From Neoechinorhynchus agilis (lineage: Eukaryota; Acanthocephala), in NCBI GenBank assembly GCA_051530055.1, contig CM121343.1, positions 5,022,001-5,086,000 on the forward strand: DNA of 64,000 nucleotides. Direction: 5' to 3'. A model generated the notes under the pieces. It saw only the letters and a program-made list of their open reading frames with translations, was not told the origin of the DNA and searched no databases. Positions 10,197 to 26,137 of this stretch are shown here, in pieces. Numbering within the stretch: position 1 is the first letter of the stretch; every line of letters begins with the position of its first letter. The position numbers and the translations under genes were made by a program.

Positions 10197-13100
10197 TCAG
10201 GACGATTCGACGGGGTTATGAATGAGTTCGTAGACGGTGGCTTTTTTGTCGCCGGAGCCGGTGATGATGAATCGGTCGTCTTTGCTGATATCACAGTTAA
10301 GGACAGAAGTGGTTTCTTTGATTCCAAACAAGTTAGTTCCAAATGGATTCCGCCACCCATAGAGCATGTTGTCCTTGCCCGTGGAAACAAAATATCTGCC
10401 CGATTGGGAATATTTCATTGAAAGCACGCAACTGGTATGGAGCTGAAGTTGATACTTATCGGGTCTGTTAGTACTTAAGACTTCAATGACACAGTTTTCC
10501 ATCCCAACTGCGATCCAATCGCTCGTAGGACAACTACCAAGACTGAAAACTTGACTAGGAAAGTCGTATTGTGCCACTTGCTTTGTACCTTGCCTTATAT
10601 CCCATTGTCTTACACTGTTATCAAGACCTCCAGTCCACATTTGAACGCCGTCTGAAGCTATATCAATGCACGACGCACCATCGGCGTGGCCCTCTAGATT
10701 CCTGATAAGCACCTTATTGTGGATGTCCCACATTCCGATGTTGCCGTCACTATAACAGCTATAGCACACTTTGCCATCAGGAGAAACCGCCAACGCATAA
10801 CAGGCAGGAGCGGAAGCCTCGAGCTTCCCCCTTATCTGAGGGGAATTCGAACCACATCCGCCACCGAACCCACCGAGATCCCAAATAACAATCGTACTCG
10901 CTTCTCCACCGACCACGATAGTTGAGTTATCTTTCAGAAGCTTACATGACCTTATATAACTATCTTTGTTCAGACAATCCAACTGCTGAATAGCCCTCAT
11001 GGGTTGCTGCTGCTGTAAATTTCGATTGGCTGAGTCTGATAAAGACGATATGTCCCATATCTTCACGCACCCTTTTCCGCCAGTAAAAACATGCTGCAAT
11101 GTATCACATATAGTCACCGCACAGACGACATCCCCGTGCTGCAATACTTGAATAGGCTTAGCTTGTTTTGGAAAGCCAGCAAGACTTATGGAGTTAGGTG
11201 ACGAGGATTCGTGTGTAAGATTTGTAGGATGTGCTGAGCCATCCGGGGATACGCGGTATGAATACACGGATTTATTGTTCAGCGCCAGTCTGGCATGAGC
11301 TGCAGCCACAGCCGCGGCAGCGTGCGGATCATATGGACCGTATGGACGAATGGGTATACCTGGACCTCCACCACCACCGCCACCAACCATGTTCGGCCCA
11401 CCATGGAGAAGAGCAGCCGATGGTGGACCGAGGTGCGGCGGGTGCATTGAACCACCAGCACCACTTGAGGCCACAGCAGCAGCTGCAGCCGCTGAGTTTA
11501 GAAGAACGTTGTTGTAGTTCGCTGCTGCTGCCAGAGCTTCCGGGTTTAGGTACCCGTGGGGAAAAGGCGGTGGAGCCTGCGCTAGTGATGACGCAAGTGC
11601 TGAGGGAGGTGGATACAAACTCATCAATTGGTTTGGAAGTATCGGAATTTGAGATGCATGACTCAATGTGGTCGCTAATGAAGTAGCTAGAACTGAATCT
11701 CCTCTCGTCGACATCATGTGCTTCGACGATCTCGAAAGCTGGCTATGTTGGTCATTTCTAAGTCGGTTGTTAAACACGGGACTACTTCGACAAGAGGACC
11801 CATAGCTTTCCCCGGGACTTGAAGCAGGCACCCGCGTCATTGGTTTGACGTTGGACGGTGCGGATGTCGTAGATAATTGGCCGTGTGTGACACTACCCGT
11901 TCCTAAGCTACCGTTGGAACCTACACTGGATATCCGCTGGGAATCAGGAGATGTCCGACCGTTTTCACGTTGCGTTCCACCATGCGAATCTGATCGAGCA
12001 CTGCCGTTGGCAGTTTGGTCGACTTCGACCTTAATAGAAGTGGGCTCATCATCGTCCACTATGAGTTCGTTGTCGCTTTGATCTTCGTCATCTTCTTCGT
12101 CGCATAATTCGACCTTTTCACGTTTGACTTTCCTCGCATGATCCCCGTCCTCAAAGCTATGATTTCGAGCTCGACTGCTGGACTTTGGTAATATAAGAGA
12201 CTTGGCCCTCGGCGAGTTCTGCCCATTGTCAATAGAAGCGGAATGTTGTTGTTGTTGCTGTTGCTGTTGCTGCTGTTGTTGCTGCTGTTGCATGTGATGA
12301 TTTTGGGCAGCCAAGGCCATCGCAGCCAATGCAGCTTGATTGTGCGGCACATTCAAATTGGGCTGAGAAGCTAGAGATATGTTAGCGGTTCCAGTATGAG
12401 CGGCAGCAGCAACCATGGCAGCCTGAGAGTAGCTGTTCATCTGAGGTCCCGAAGGTAGTTGCATTTGTGATTGCTTTAAAAGCGCACAAAAATGGGTAAA
12501 TAGATGAAGGTTTAATCGATTTGTGCATTAAGATCTTACTTGAATGATTGATCCGAGTTCCGTGATACTGACATGTTTGGATCTTTCAACGGCACTAGCT
12601 ACCTGCTGTTGTTGCTAAGCCGAGGAAAGGTTTAATGTGTGTGTTTGTAGATAAAGAGACTTACATCTTGTGGCAGATAAGGGATCATCTGATGGCACAA
12701 ATTGACCAATCGCTTTGAAATTTCGTTGTGTTTGTGCATTTCAACATTGAGCGTATAGGACATTTCATAGTACTAATTTTTCAATCTTAAATTGCTGGCA
12801 CGAAGATTCATGCTTACCATGACGTAATGTCGTTGTAGTTCGCTTTTTTCATGTGAGAGCTTGTCGCATTCCATTTTGAGACTAAATGGAGCGACGCATT
12901 TAAATGGAGCGACAACTAGCGACAAGTACCTGTGATATTGTGCCTGCAAGTACTCGAATTCCTTTTTTATTCTCTCACAGAACTCCATGACCCTGAACTC
13001 AAACTGACCGGAACCAGCGGACGGTTGTGCCTGTACTTGTGACTGTGGTTGGTTAGGCTGCTGGTTAGGAGGAGGAGGACCAGAAGGTGGCTGTGGTGGT

Positions 13101-13212
13101 GGTGGTGGCGGTGGTGGCGGCTATAATATGTGGTGACCACCACGACCAGACGGTTAATTGGGGGTGTGACGAACAAGGGAGTATCACTTACGGGTAAACG
13201 ACCTGGAAACAT
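10197..13212 (-). CDS. Groucho/TLE transcriptional co-repressor (unc-37 type)
   Basis: Groucho/TLE co-repressor, recruited by DNA-binding repressors in the nucleus. Six exons on the minus strand: 13212-13192, 13120-12930, 12881-12818, 12772-12665, 12614-12540, 12473-10197. Phases agree and give 911 residues. It starts MFPGRLP, like TLE MFPQ. A proline-rich stretch is followed by the tetramerising Q domain ([37 protein letters not shown]). Next come glutamine-, alanine- and glycine-rich low-complexity regions (poly-Q near 12250-12300). A CcN-like segment has a basic KVKREK nuclear signal and acidic SFEDGD sites. The C-terminus has the WD40 propeller ([56 protein letters not shown] end). Confidence 0.95.
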
Positions 13213-15079
13213 GAGGAGGTAGCCTTGCTTGTATATTTAGCGATGACTGAAGAGATTGTATCTACAAGCATCAGGCAGTTCGTATAAGAGGCCTTAGTTG
13301 TGCACTCCCCGTGCGGTTGTTGTTGTATCAGCCACCGTCGTCGCCGCCGCCGCCGCCGCCGCCAATGGAGTGCAACTCTCGCTCTCTGATATGTATACAG
13401 AATGAAGAGTGCACTTCAACGCGCGCGCGCGTGCGTATGCGTGTGAATGCGGCTATATTGCCGCCGCCGTCGTTTAGCCTTATTGCACCCACCACACGCG
13501 CGGCCGTAGGAGGGACCGGGCAATCGCAGGAGACGCGAGGTGGACACGGATTTCCGGCACAAACCAACCGGGTCCTTCGAAAAAACAAAGCAGTCGGTTT
13601 GCGCTTTAATAAGAAGAGCAGAAGACAAAACAGACCGTAATCAAATTATGTTCGCTTTTTTTTCTTTACTCCCCCCCCACACACACAGAGTGCCATTTTG
13701 CGCCGTTTCTCATCGAGTTAAACTTCCTTTTCCCAATGATTCGAACCGTGTCAGTGGCGGTTCTACACTCCTTAACCACAAGTGACTCTCGGCCGCGGAC
13801 AAGAGCGCCATTTTCATTCCACCTGCACTCTTTTTTTCAGGCGGTGGCAAAGTGAGCGATGACGTCACGTCCCACCGCCCGCTTTCTTTCCACGGGCCCG
13901 TCGCGGCGGCGTCACGAGTGGTCCACGAGTTCACAAATTTTGTTGTATAAGAGAGGGCGGAGAAGCTCTTTAGTTTTGGAGATGTCTGGCGTATGTGGCA
14001 CTATACAAACGGTTCCCATCAAACTTACGCAAGATCCTCTTGTGTCTATGTAGATATAACGTGTTAGCAAGAATGACGAGAAGACACCAGCGTTGTGGAA
14101 CACGTCGAATAGGCGGAGAATATGAAACCGGGATTAGCTAATGTGGCGGCATTTCGGATACTTTGACGCTCGGCCGCTTTTCGCGGGCGCGCGCGCACAT
14201 TCAAAGACGCCGTCCTCTGACTCGCGCGCGTGCAAACCGTTACGTCACTTCTAAAAAACTGGGCGCGCGAGTCACTCACGACTACTTGTGAAAGAGGGCG
14301 CGCGCGTTGAAATGCCGAGTTCTCTTCTTATTAGACACACACACGCGTACATTTCAATATATTGAAGCGTGGAAAAGCAACCAAGTGCAGCAAAGTTACG
14401 TCACTGCTTAGAGAATCAGAGACGGTGCCATTCACAATGCAATTGAGTCATCATCGCGAATGTGTTCTTGTCGGTCCATTTTACCCGGTGACGTCACTGA
14501 TCAATCTCTTGTGAAAGCCATGTTCATGAAATGAGATTCGTTTTTAAACAATGAACCCTTAATCTAACACTTTGAAATCATCGAAAAAATCTTTTCACTA
14601 TATTTCGTCCTTTACGTGGGATTTCAGGTCTAAAAAGAAAGGAAACACAAAAAGGCTCCACCACGAAAAGTGGATCGGTTGTCGTTATCGTAATCGCTGC
14701 AGGTGTGACACTTTAGCGATAATGGGATGATATGACGTTATTGCTGTTTACAACCAAGTGTAATAATCTCTTTGTAAATAAATGCTATTAAAAGGTGAGA
14801 ACAAATGACAGCTCATTCATCACTCGTGAGTCTTTTATGATTATTGTCGCGTACCACCTTTTGAATTTCTTTTTATGAAAATCGCAACTGATTATTCATA
14901 TTCTTATTATATTCCCTTCAATAAGTTTACGCGGTTCCATACTTAACAATGAAGTTCCTTTGTTGGCTCGTTTTGTCACTTAAAATCAAAATTTCAACAA
15001 AATACTAAATTTGTTGTTTCCGTCTTAATATTCAAGTGTGAATAAAACGATTAAACAAAGAGGTTTCTGTTCTCTGCCG
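13213..15079. promoter_or_regulatory. GC-rich region upstream of Groucho
   Basis: Unlike the rest of the window, 13300-14300 is rich in CpG and in simple repeats: a CCG run near 13337-13363, alternating CG/CA near 13420-13440, and GCGC tracts near 14170-14300, interspersed with several TGACGTCA-like motifs (around 13860, 14490). No ORF here looks genuine. It probably contains the 5' UTR and promoter of Groucho; 14500-15079 is AT-rich and featureless. Confidence 0.4.
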
Positions 15080-17185
15080 GGCGAAGACTAGGGCAACAAA
15101 ATTGATAACCCCTCGTCCTCAACAAAACGCATCTCTCTGACGAACAGAAATTGAGTTATTATCCAGGATGCTACAGGGCTCTAAACTTATAAACACACAA
15201 ATCAGTGAACAGTGAACGGGACTGCTAAATTATCTACTCTTATCGATGTTGCGCTAAAGAAGTGCTTCGAACGAGTTACTGATACTCTAAAGGGTTCATT
15301 AATTGAAGGCTATTCCGTGCGAAAAGGAAGCTCTTAGAAATGAGCATTTGGTCGAAGTCAGAAATTGCGAAGGAAATAAAACTAACGGTTCTAAAGGGGA
15401 AATCTAAGAAACAAGTTAAAGACTTACAGAAATCGGGTAGTGAAGTTGCCACGAAGGAGAATTCGGTTTTGGTAGATTCCATCAGTATGGCAAGCTCAAA
15501 CGAAGATTTGTTGGAACCGAATGGTGCTCAAAATACTGCAAATATTGCGAAACTTTGACAATACAGAGAAAATTCATTCGAATATCCAACCGAGACCCAC
15601 CATTGATAACTCCCATCGTGAAACGCTTTCAAAATCAAGCAAATACAGTCAATCGCAATAAATCTCCAGACTTTAACCGCTTACAAAAAGCACTAACTGA
15701 CAAAATACTTGCTTCCCGCAAAACTTCCTTTCCTCCAAAATTCGTTTAGGTTACAATTCAACATGGTAACGGATCCCCTTCCCAAATTTGTCCTCTTATG
15801 AACTGAAACACATTCTAGGCTCCATCAATGATAACTTATGCCCCTACACAAATTGAAATCATTGCCCCACATTGGACTCCACATAAACTATCACTCCCAC
15901 AACCGACACTTCTGTAAACTCTCCAATAGTCCCCATGATTTCGTCATACGAAGTCTTACAGCATTTCAAGAAATTACCTCGAAATTCGTCCTCCCAATCC
16001 GAAATCCTAAACTGAGCTCTTCGCTGAAGCATCCCCGAATTCATACAACCTCTTGCCTTCATCATAAATCACAGCTTTTTATATGGCATCTTATCCTCAT
16101 GCCTAAAAACTGCTAAAGTGATCGTCCTTCCAAAAAATCAACATCCGATTTCCACCGAATCATTCCGTTCAATATCCATTCTATTCGCCACTTCAAAAAT
16201 TATCGAAAATTGTATTAAAACTCTCCTTCCAAACAATTATCGCCCCTTCAAGTCGGCTTCCGGCCCAAATTTTCTGCAACGGATGCCCTACTTTGGATTT
16301 GCGGAACGATCCTACGCAACCTGGACAATAATTTCTCTCGCGTCAGCCGTCTCATTCAACTAGACTAATCGACAGCATTCGATTCCGTAGATTGTTTACT
16401 CCTCCGGGCATGCTCTCATTTGGTCTAAACTTGTGGCAGATCCGCTGCCTCGCCTCTTATCTTCACAATCGCAAAACAAAACATTCACTGCCGATCTACC
16501 TCCTCGATCAGCTTATCTCTCGCCAAAGACGTACCTCAAGGTGCCGTACTCTCACCACTTCTTTTTAATATTCCCCTAAACTACCTTAAACCCTTCTCAC
16601 TATAAACTTTTCTTATACGTCGACGTCTCACCCTCATTACTCAATCACCATACCACCTCTCCCATCAACCTTAATTTCTCTTAAAACTTCGAAATGATCC
16701 CCTCATCTCACCGCAACTCCACATCCTATATCGATCTTCCAAATGACATCCAACGAGTCACCTCCCTCAGAATTCTCGATCTCCGATTTCAATCAAATCT
16801 GAAATGGGACGCGCACATTACACTCCCTCAAGCGCAATACCTTTAAAATTTACCGCCTCAAACGCTTCCGGCATATAGAAATCCCATCACCCGATCTCTA
16901 CAAATTTTAATTCAGCTATTTTGCAACCTTTCCCAATCACAAATCCATTGCCTTGAAACGTTTCATAGAAAAGCCTCTAAAAAACCTGAGGAAAGACCAA
17001 CCTTATAAGCTTTTCTGCAAACAATAATCGCCAAATCCCATCAGATCACCCGACCGAATCCGTAGTCCACTCCAAGATCAACAACTGCATTCATTGAACA
17101 TATCTGAACACGAGTGTTTGTAGGGAACCAAAGGTACATGGGTCCTTTTCTTTGTTAACTAACAAATAAAACGTGTTTTTATTAA
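15080..17185 (+). mobile_element. Decayed LINE (non-LTR retrotransposon)
   Basis: In different + strand frames, reverse-transcriptase-like pieces appear in order: a PKNQHPISTESFRSISI block near 16125 (the RPISLL-type motif of Jockey/R1-like elements), then SKIIENCIKTLLPN, then an FDSVD-like block near 16380. Many frameshifts and stops break the frame. The 3' end at 17132-17185 (GGTACATGGGTCC, then …AACAAATAAAACGTG) recurs elsewhere in the window. The upstream piece around 15240-15280 also recurs near 55735-55780. No functional protein remains. Confidence 0.7.
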
Positions 17186-17836
17186 AATGCATATTAGGAC
17201 TGTTTGGCAGTACTAAATCGTTTAGAAATCTTCAAAACTTTTTGATGGCTGCAATAACGACGAGCGAACGGAAATCAAATAGTTCGGCCTATCATCTGGG
17301 TTTCCCCTCTGCTAGAGAGAATTTGGTGTGGGGTCGTGAAGGACTTTGGAGACGTATTGGAAGTTTGCGGATCGCGATTGGACGAACGAGCCTAACAAAT
17401 TTGAAGATAGGCGTGGATAACACCTCATTATCTGCATTGTCCACTCGAAAATCTTACGGACATGATGGATTCTTGATAAATATGACTTTTGTGGTACACT
17501 CGATCAGTATGCAACGGAGTTTAGGATGCTGATCTAAAAAGAAAACAATACTTAAGGTTTCGTCGAATGTTCTCAGCGCACAAGAGACAAAGTTTAGATT
17601 ATATTTGAGAACAACATACGATATCACCTTTTCACCGTCCTTCAATTTTCAGCGAGCTCATGGAGCGTGAACGTGTACTGGTTCTAAAGCGACGACCAAC
17701 TGATTTGTTTATCAGCAGCACATCCAGCGACTATTGTGGATTTTATGCTTTGTACTCGGTCGTCATATTTTGTAGACTTTGAGTATTTGTGGCTCCGTAA
17801 ACACATACACACGCACGCGTACACGCACTCGACGAC
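17186..17836. other. Intergenic with unsupported ORFs
   Basis: Open frames exist on both strands (for example 17173-17532 + and 17645-17454 -), but none has a recognisable motif or a splice structure that I could make consistent. It lies 3' of the EST1-like gene. Confidence 0.3.
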
Positions 17837-20239
17837 TCAGAGGTGAACGTATCGGACAACAGTGAAATCAATCATATCGTTGCTGCTTTTGGCCGCTCGT
17901 CTATTTGAGGTTTCAATCATTAATGGAATTGGAATAGAATGACTTTCCGCCTTTCTTAGAAACTCTTCAAGCCGACCAATCATCCGTATCCGGCGCAGTC
18001 TGCATTGATCAGATTTGCTCATTGAAAGTGTGGATTTCTCAAAACGAGCTCGCTCCACCGCCATCAGTGTAGGCGAAACAAATACCGATCTAAGAGGATT
18101 AAACTCCCTCAACTCTTCTTCTTCATCCAGAAGATAGTTACGCCTCTGAAAACTCCATTCCGCTTCAAAGTGCTTCGTGACTTCCAATGATGTCATCAGC
18201 TTTGCCATTGCGATCCAAATCCCACTTTCGTCGGATTTGCCATCGTCAAACCATTCGTTGCTTTGAATACGAATCTTATAGTAGTACAAGAGACCTATGT
18301 GTAACGCCGGGAGAAGCTCGTCTTTTCGCCGATAAATGTAATTATCGTGAACGATCGAACCAACGAATTCAATCAGCTTGTGTAAAATCGTTACAAAGAG
18401 CTCAAATGCAAACCTCCGATTGCTGGCGCACTGTTTACATTCATCTAAAAGGTAAATAAACAAACACATGATGAATAGTGGCGTTGAGCACTCTGAATTG
18501 TCGCGCATCAGAATAACGAACGGACCTTCATTGATAAGATAGCCGATATCGTCCCTCAACTCATTCTCGCCATACTGATTATCCAGAATGGCTCCATCGA
18601 AATATTGCTTAGTGAGATGGGCAAACACTCTACTTAAGTGAATAGTCCAAATCTCAAGCGCTCGGGATGCGCTCATACCATCTTCAGTAGATGCACTACT
18701 TATGCGGGCACTTAAAAACATTTGAAGGTTTCCTCGAGTCCATGGATATGGAACGGATATAGCGATACTTCTTACATAGCAATACAGGGTTTCCACTGCC
18801 GCTGCCCAAGGTTTATTGTTCGGCTTTAACATGTTCACTAACGCTATAAGATTGTAGGGCTGGCCGAATTGAGGCGCTAGTTTTATTCAGTAAAATCACT
18901 CCTCAATCATTAAAAAAATCATATCGAGAAAATCCACCGGGATGTTAAATTTTGACTTATGGTGAATATATTCGCCCAGTTAAAAATCATTTGGGAACAA
19001 ATCACTTTAACAATATGTTTCCTCTTTCGAAATACCTCATTAGAATAAAATGATTTTTAACCGGGCGAGTGTATTCACCAAAAGTCGTATAAAAATTCCA
19101 CAATACGTGATTTGCGTTCTTCCGTAGACAATATCGACGTCCTGATTGCGCGTTCCGATAAAAAATTAATCAGATTTTCGGTGCGATTCGCCTTTTCAAG
19201 GTTCACGTTCTCGGAGTTTAAAAGTGCAACATAATTTAATGGGCAGATATAGATCCAGTCAGAAAATTAGACAAAACCCCCCTCGTGGATTTCTTACTCA
19301 TTAAACCACTTTTTAAAAAACTTGGTTGAACCTTTCGAACGGGTTTTCTTCTTGAATGAATCTGACACTATTCAAATTAGAAGGCTTGTGATTTTTTTCG
19401 GCTTCGATAACGTCTAACCTTCCCCAATGTGAGAATGATTTTACGATTTTTACAGCTTTTTTGTAGCATATTTTGGCGTCGTCGGAGCGTTTCAGATATC
19501 TTAGTAGATCTCCATGGGATATAAGGAGTAGATGCAGAACGCATTTCATAGTGCAAGGATCCGTGAGAGTCGTTTCTGATTTGTTTTGTATGATTTTGCT
19601 GATACTGATCGTTGGAGCAACGAAATGGCATATATCCCGAGCTTCCTGAGATTGTTGGCTCCAATAAATACACAACGATTGAATCAGTTTGCCGTATTCC
19701 GATTCGCACTCAAACAGAAACATTTGATATGTTTGGTTTGTACTTATGATTTTTAGCTCATTGTTTGATCGCTCGACCTTCTGAATCCATGATCGGTATT
19801 GTTCAATTGTACTCTTAAAGCATGTCTTCCAAATATGATTAATATACATATTACTCAATGCTTTTTCTGGATATGCCTTAAGTTCGTTCTTAAATTGCTC
19901 CAGAATTAATCTTCTTTTCTTTAACCATACAAAAGAGGAACTCGCTAATGGGTTCAAAGGGTTAAACTCATGGCGACTTCGATGGAGTTGCTCCAGTTTG
20001 TTAACAAGTTCTACCGGTTCCTTTCCTACAAATCTTCTTTCTTTTTGGCATCGATCGATATCGGTCTCTTTTGAGCACAACTTGCGGACAAGTGAAGAGT
20101 TGACCGACATATCCATAAGAACTTGAGTTTTATTGGTAAGAATCGCTACATTAATACGGTCATCGATATCATCTGATTTTTCCAATTCAAAAAAGTCTTT
20201 CCTTTCTGTTGCACTATTCGCGCATTCATAGTCGCGCAT
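17837..20239 (-). CDS. EST1/SMG5-7-like nonsense-mediated decay factor
   Basis: Two exons, 20239-19369 and 18876-17837, in phase, 636 residues. The first carries a TPR/14-3-3-like region with LLISHGDLLRYL, ALSNMYINHIWKTCF and CYKKAVKIV. The second opens FGQPYNLIALVNML followed by ETLYCYVRSIAISVPYPW, the typical helical repeats of SMG5/6/7 that bind phosphorylated UPF1. It ends in a helical region (EELREFNPLRSVF). I see no C-terminal PIN nuclease domain, which argues for an SMG7- or short SMG5-like member rather than SMG6. The ATG at 20239 follows CTCTTTAG directly. The single intron (18877-19368) contains a MITE. It is divergent from PTEN across 120 bp. Confidence 0.82.
18954..19087. mobile_element. 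Short MITE within the EST1-like intron
   Basis: An inverted repeat of about 40 bp: the left arm GACTTATGGTGAAT…GTTAAAAATCATTT matches the reverse complement of the right arm ending at 19087 (AACCGGGCG…TTCACC). The central spacer is about 50 bp. It lies wholly in the 492-nt intron of the EST1/SMG-like gene. Confidence 0.8.
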
Positions 20240-20359
20240 CTAAAGAGACGGGGAAATGCGTTGGTTTAAGATTCGTCATCTAAGAGTCAACATTCATAGG
20301 ACACTCTCGTTGCTTTAAATCGGTCATGGTCTCGTCGATCTATAGATATCCGTCACAAA
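20240..20359. promoter_or_regulatory. Divergent 120-bp intergenic region (EST1-like / PTEN)
   Basis: The start codons of the EST1-like gene (minus, 20239) and PTEN (plus, 20360) are separ­ated by only 120 bp, so both 5' ends and any shared promoter must lie here or in outlying 5' exons. Confidence 0.4.
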
Positions 20360-23457
<3,098 letters not shown>

Positions 23458-24212
23458 GTTTCACTTATATTCAATGAACCGGCGAACTGTTCTTAAATAA
23501 AAACGTGCAACCTGTTTTTATCTTGTGAGCTCCTTTGACAACAAATTCAATGTTTCGACGCTTAATCCTCTTTTTAAATAGTAATAATCCCTTGGACACC
23601 AGTCACTTTTAAATCGTTTTGGGATTTCTGGTTGAAGGAAAAATTCAAAGATTTAATATCTTTCATCAAGTCTTTGCTGTCATCAGAAAATTAATACTGA
23701 TGATTTTTTCATGAGATTTCCCTACAAAGCTGGAAAACACTCTAAAGCCCGTATAGTGCACATTTAGTCGTGCTAATTGGATTTCTCTTAATTTAAAGTC
23801 GATTTCTTCGATTTAACTGGGAATACAGGTGCGCCATTTTTTGTCTGCATAATCATGTTGAAGACGTACGCGTAGAATATCCGCCGATTTCTCTGTATAG
23901 AAATAACTCTTTACTCATAAAATGAAATTTGAAGAATGGTGAAAAGACAAACGTTTGGCCAAGGAGGTGACTGTTGTACATTTGATTTTTTATTATTTTA
24001 GTAATCTTAAGCTATAATTCGACGCCTTCGAGTGGACGCACATACCGTTATTCAAGCTTAATTGTCTTTTTTATCCAATTCAAGTTTTTTTATGAACATT
24101 AATCGGTAAATTAAGGATATAGATGAGTATAGCAACGGGAAAGTGTATACGCAGGTGAAAGCAGCTTTTAAAGTTGATTTAGAAAAGGTTATTTAATTCT
24201 AAATTTATCGAT
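23458..24212. other. Intergenic, no gene seen
   Basis: AT-rich 3' flank of PTEN leading into the 173-bp tandem repeat. No supported exon. Confidence 0.5.
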
Positions 24213-24911
24213 ATGAATTTAAAAAGGCGTTTAAACTTTGTTTCCGGGTTCATTTTATAATCGAATAATAAATAGTCGATTTGATCGAAATGTTGCCAAA
24301 AAATAAGTTTAAATAATAATTGAGTGCTTCGTTAAAACTGTTATCGTTTTTAGGGCAGCGATTCGAAGCGAAAAACGGCACTCTTCTGAATTTAAGAAGG
24401 CGTTTAAACTTTGTTTCCGGCTTCATTTTATAATCGAATAATAAATAGTCGATTTGATCGAAATGTTGCCAAGAAATAAGTTTAAATAATAATTGAGTGC
24501 TTCGTTAAAACTGTTATCGTTTTTAGGGCAGCGATTCGAAGCGAAAAACGGCACTCTTCTGAATTTAAGAAGGCGTTTAAACTTTGTTTCCGGCTTCATT
24601 TTATAATCGAATAATAAATAGTCGATTTGATCGAAATGTTGCCAAGAAATAAGTTTAAATAATAATTGAGTGCTTCGTTAAAACTGTTATCGTTTTTAGG
24701 GCAGCGATTCGAAGCGAAAAACGGCACTCTTCTGAATTTAAGAAGGCGTTTAAACTTTGTTTCCGGCTTCATTTTATAATCGAATAATAAATAGTCGATT
24801 TGATCGAAATGTTGCCAAGAAATAAGTTTAAATAATAATTGAGTGCTTCGTTAAAACTGTTATCGTTTTTAGGGCAGCGATTCGAAGCGAAAAACGGCAC
24901 TCTTCTGAATT
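24213..24911. repeat. 173-bp tandem repeat, four copies
   Basis: The anchor AAGGCGTTTAAACTTTG recurs at 24224, 24397, 24570 and 24743, an exact 173-bp period. The last three copies are almost identical over the whole unit. The first differs at a few bases (for example GCCAAAAAAT for GCCAAGAAAT). Such identity implies recent amplification or homogenisation. The unit contains GGGCAGCGATTCGAAGCG and has no open frame of interest. Confidence 0.95.
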
Positions 24912-25220
24912 AAAAAAGGATTGTATTTTTAGTGGCTTTCATAGAACTATTCACTACAGTACTTCGTTAGCACTTAAAAGCCAAATAAATTCGAATGCCC
25001 GAAACGAAGTATGCGTTGTAATGTAAATTTGCTTCACTTATTCTTACTTCAAATGCCTGAAGTCAAAATTCAGCTTATCCGCAAAGTAGATGAATTCTTT
25101 GAAAATGGTATTCATTGCAACAAAGTCGCGCTTCACTAAGAATTGATTAGTTTTGAAGAGTTTACGGCACTATAAAGAAATAGCGAACAAGTTAGAGAAA
25201 ATCCTAAAATCATAAATTCC

Positions 25221-25486
25221 ATGAAATTCGCTATTCTAATCGCCTTTATTTTCATTCAAAAATCATCACAGTTGAGTAGTAAGTGCATTTTTTTAAGTCG
25301 GCAAACATTTTAACTAACAAAATCGTTTTAGTATTGATCGAAACATGCGAAATGAAGAATTCTGAACTATTATTTGAAAACAACGGACAGGTAAAGGACT
25401 TTCCGTATATGAATCAAAACAAAAGGTCACATGGATGGGGAAAACGCTTTTATGTTCCGTATTCTGGTCAGACTGAACTATGTTGA
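25221..25486 (+). CDS. Candidate secreted neuropeptide-like precursor
   Basis: Two exons, 25221-25278 and 25332-25486 (53-nt GT-AG intron, phases agree), 70 residues. Exon 1 is a typical signal peptide (MKFAILIAFIFIQKSS). Exon 2 encodes an acidic spacer beginning near LIETCEMKNSELL and then QNKR-SHGWGKR-FYVPYSG. Dibasic KR sites flank SHGW followed by Gly, the hallmark of prohormone-convertase cleavage and C-terminal amidation, so a short ...GW-amide peptide may be released. Two cysteines remain in the precursor, one near residue 25 and one at the last residue. The family is not recognised. The short length and single candidate peptide leave room for a different small secreted protein. Confidence 0.6.
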
Positions 25487-26137
25487 ACCGAATGTTTGAT
25501 GTCGTAATGAGATGTTTGATCGAAATTTAAAATAATTAAGAATCTTGGTTGGCTTCAATTTATATAATCTTTAAAAGTTCGTCTTGCCGTTGTGTAAAAC
25601 GAAATTTAGTGAAAAATAAAAAACATCGGTGTTGGTGGTTTGGGCAGCAAAAACTCAAATTTTTGAAGTGAGGGATAACCACTGAACCAAACTGATTGTC
25701 TTAATAAATTCAAATCTTCTAACACAGATTCTCGATAAAAAATTTACTTTTTATAATGAAATGCAAGTTTTATCAGGAACACAAAATGGCTTCTAACAAT
25801 TATGCAAATAGCCAATGTATCGTGCAATGCGCAGTCGTGAATTTTATCACAATTTTGAAGATACTTAACCGAGGGGGATTTTTTGCATTCAATCATTGAA
25901 AAAAAGTGTAGAATAAATGTTGTCGGAATATGTTTACCGATTTTGGTTCCGAATTTCGTTTTACTTACATTTCTTAGCTTCATAATTGAATTGTCTAGTC
26001 CGCTGCGAGAATGACTTCAAAAGCGTTCGTTAAATCCAGTCGAATTGTCCACAAAAATATGGTTGCCTAGCAACAAAGCACATGAAATAGAGAGGGCATG
26101 TAAAGTGATTGATCCGGCTTCTTTAACAAAGGCTAAA
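25487..26137. other. Intergenic, no gene seen
   Basis: AT-rich. The frame of the next gene is open upstream of its ATG to about 26045, so a further 5' exon may end here. Confidence 0.4.

Noticed and set aside
13311-13785. Overlapping ORFs in the GC-rich region upstream of Groucho
   Set aside because: Low-complexity proline/arginine translations of CCG and CG repeats on both strands; no motif.
17173-17645. ORFs on both strands between the LINE and the EST1-like gene
   Set aside because: Could not find consistent splice sites or similarity; the + ORF begins in the LINE tail.
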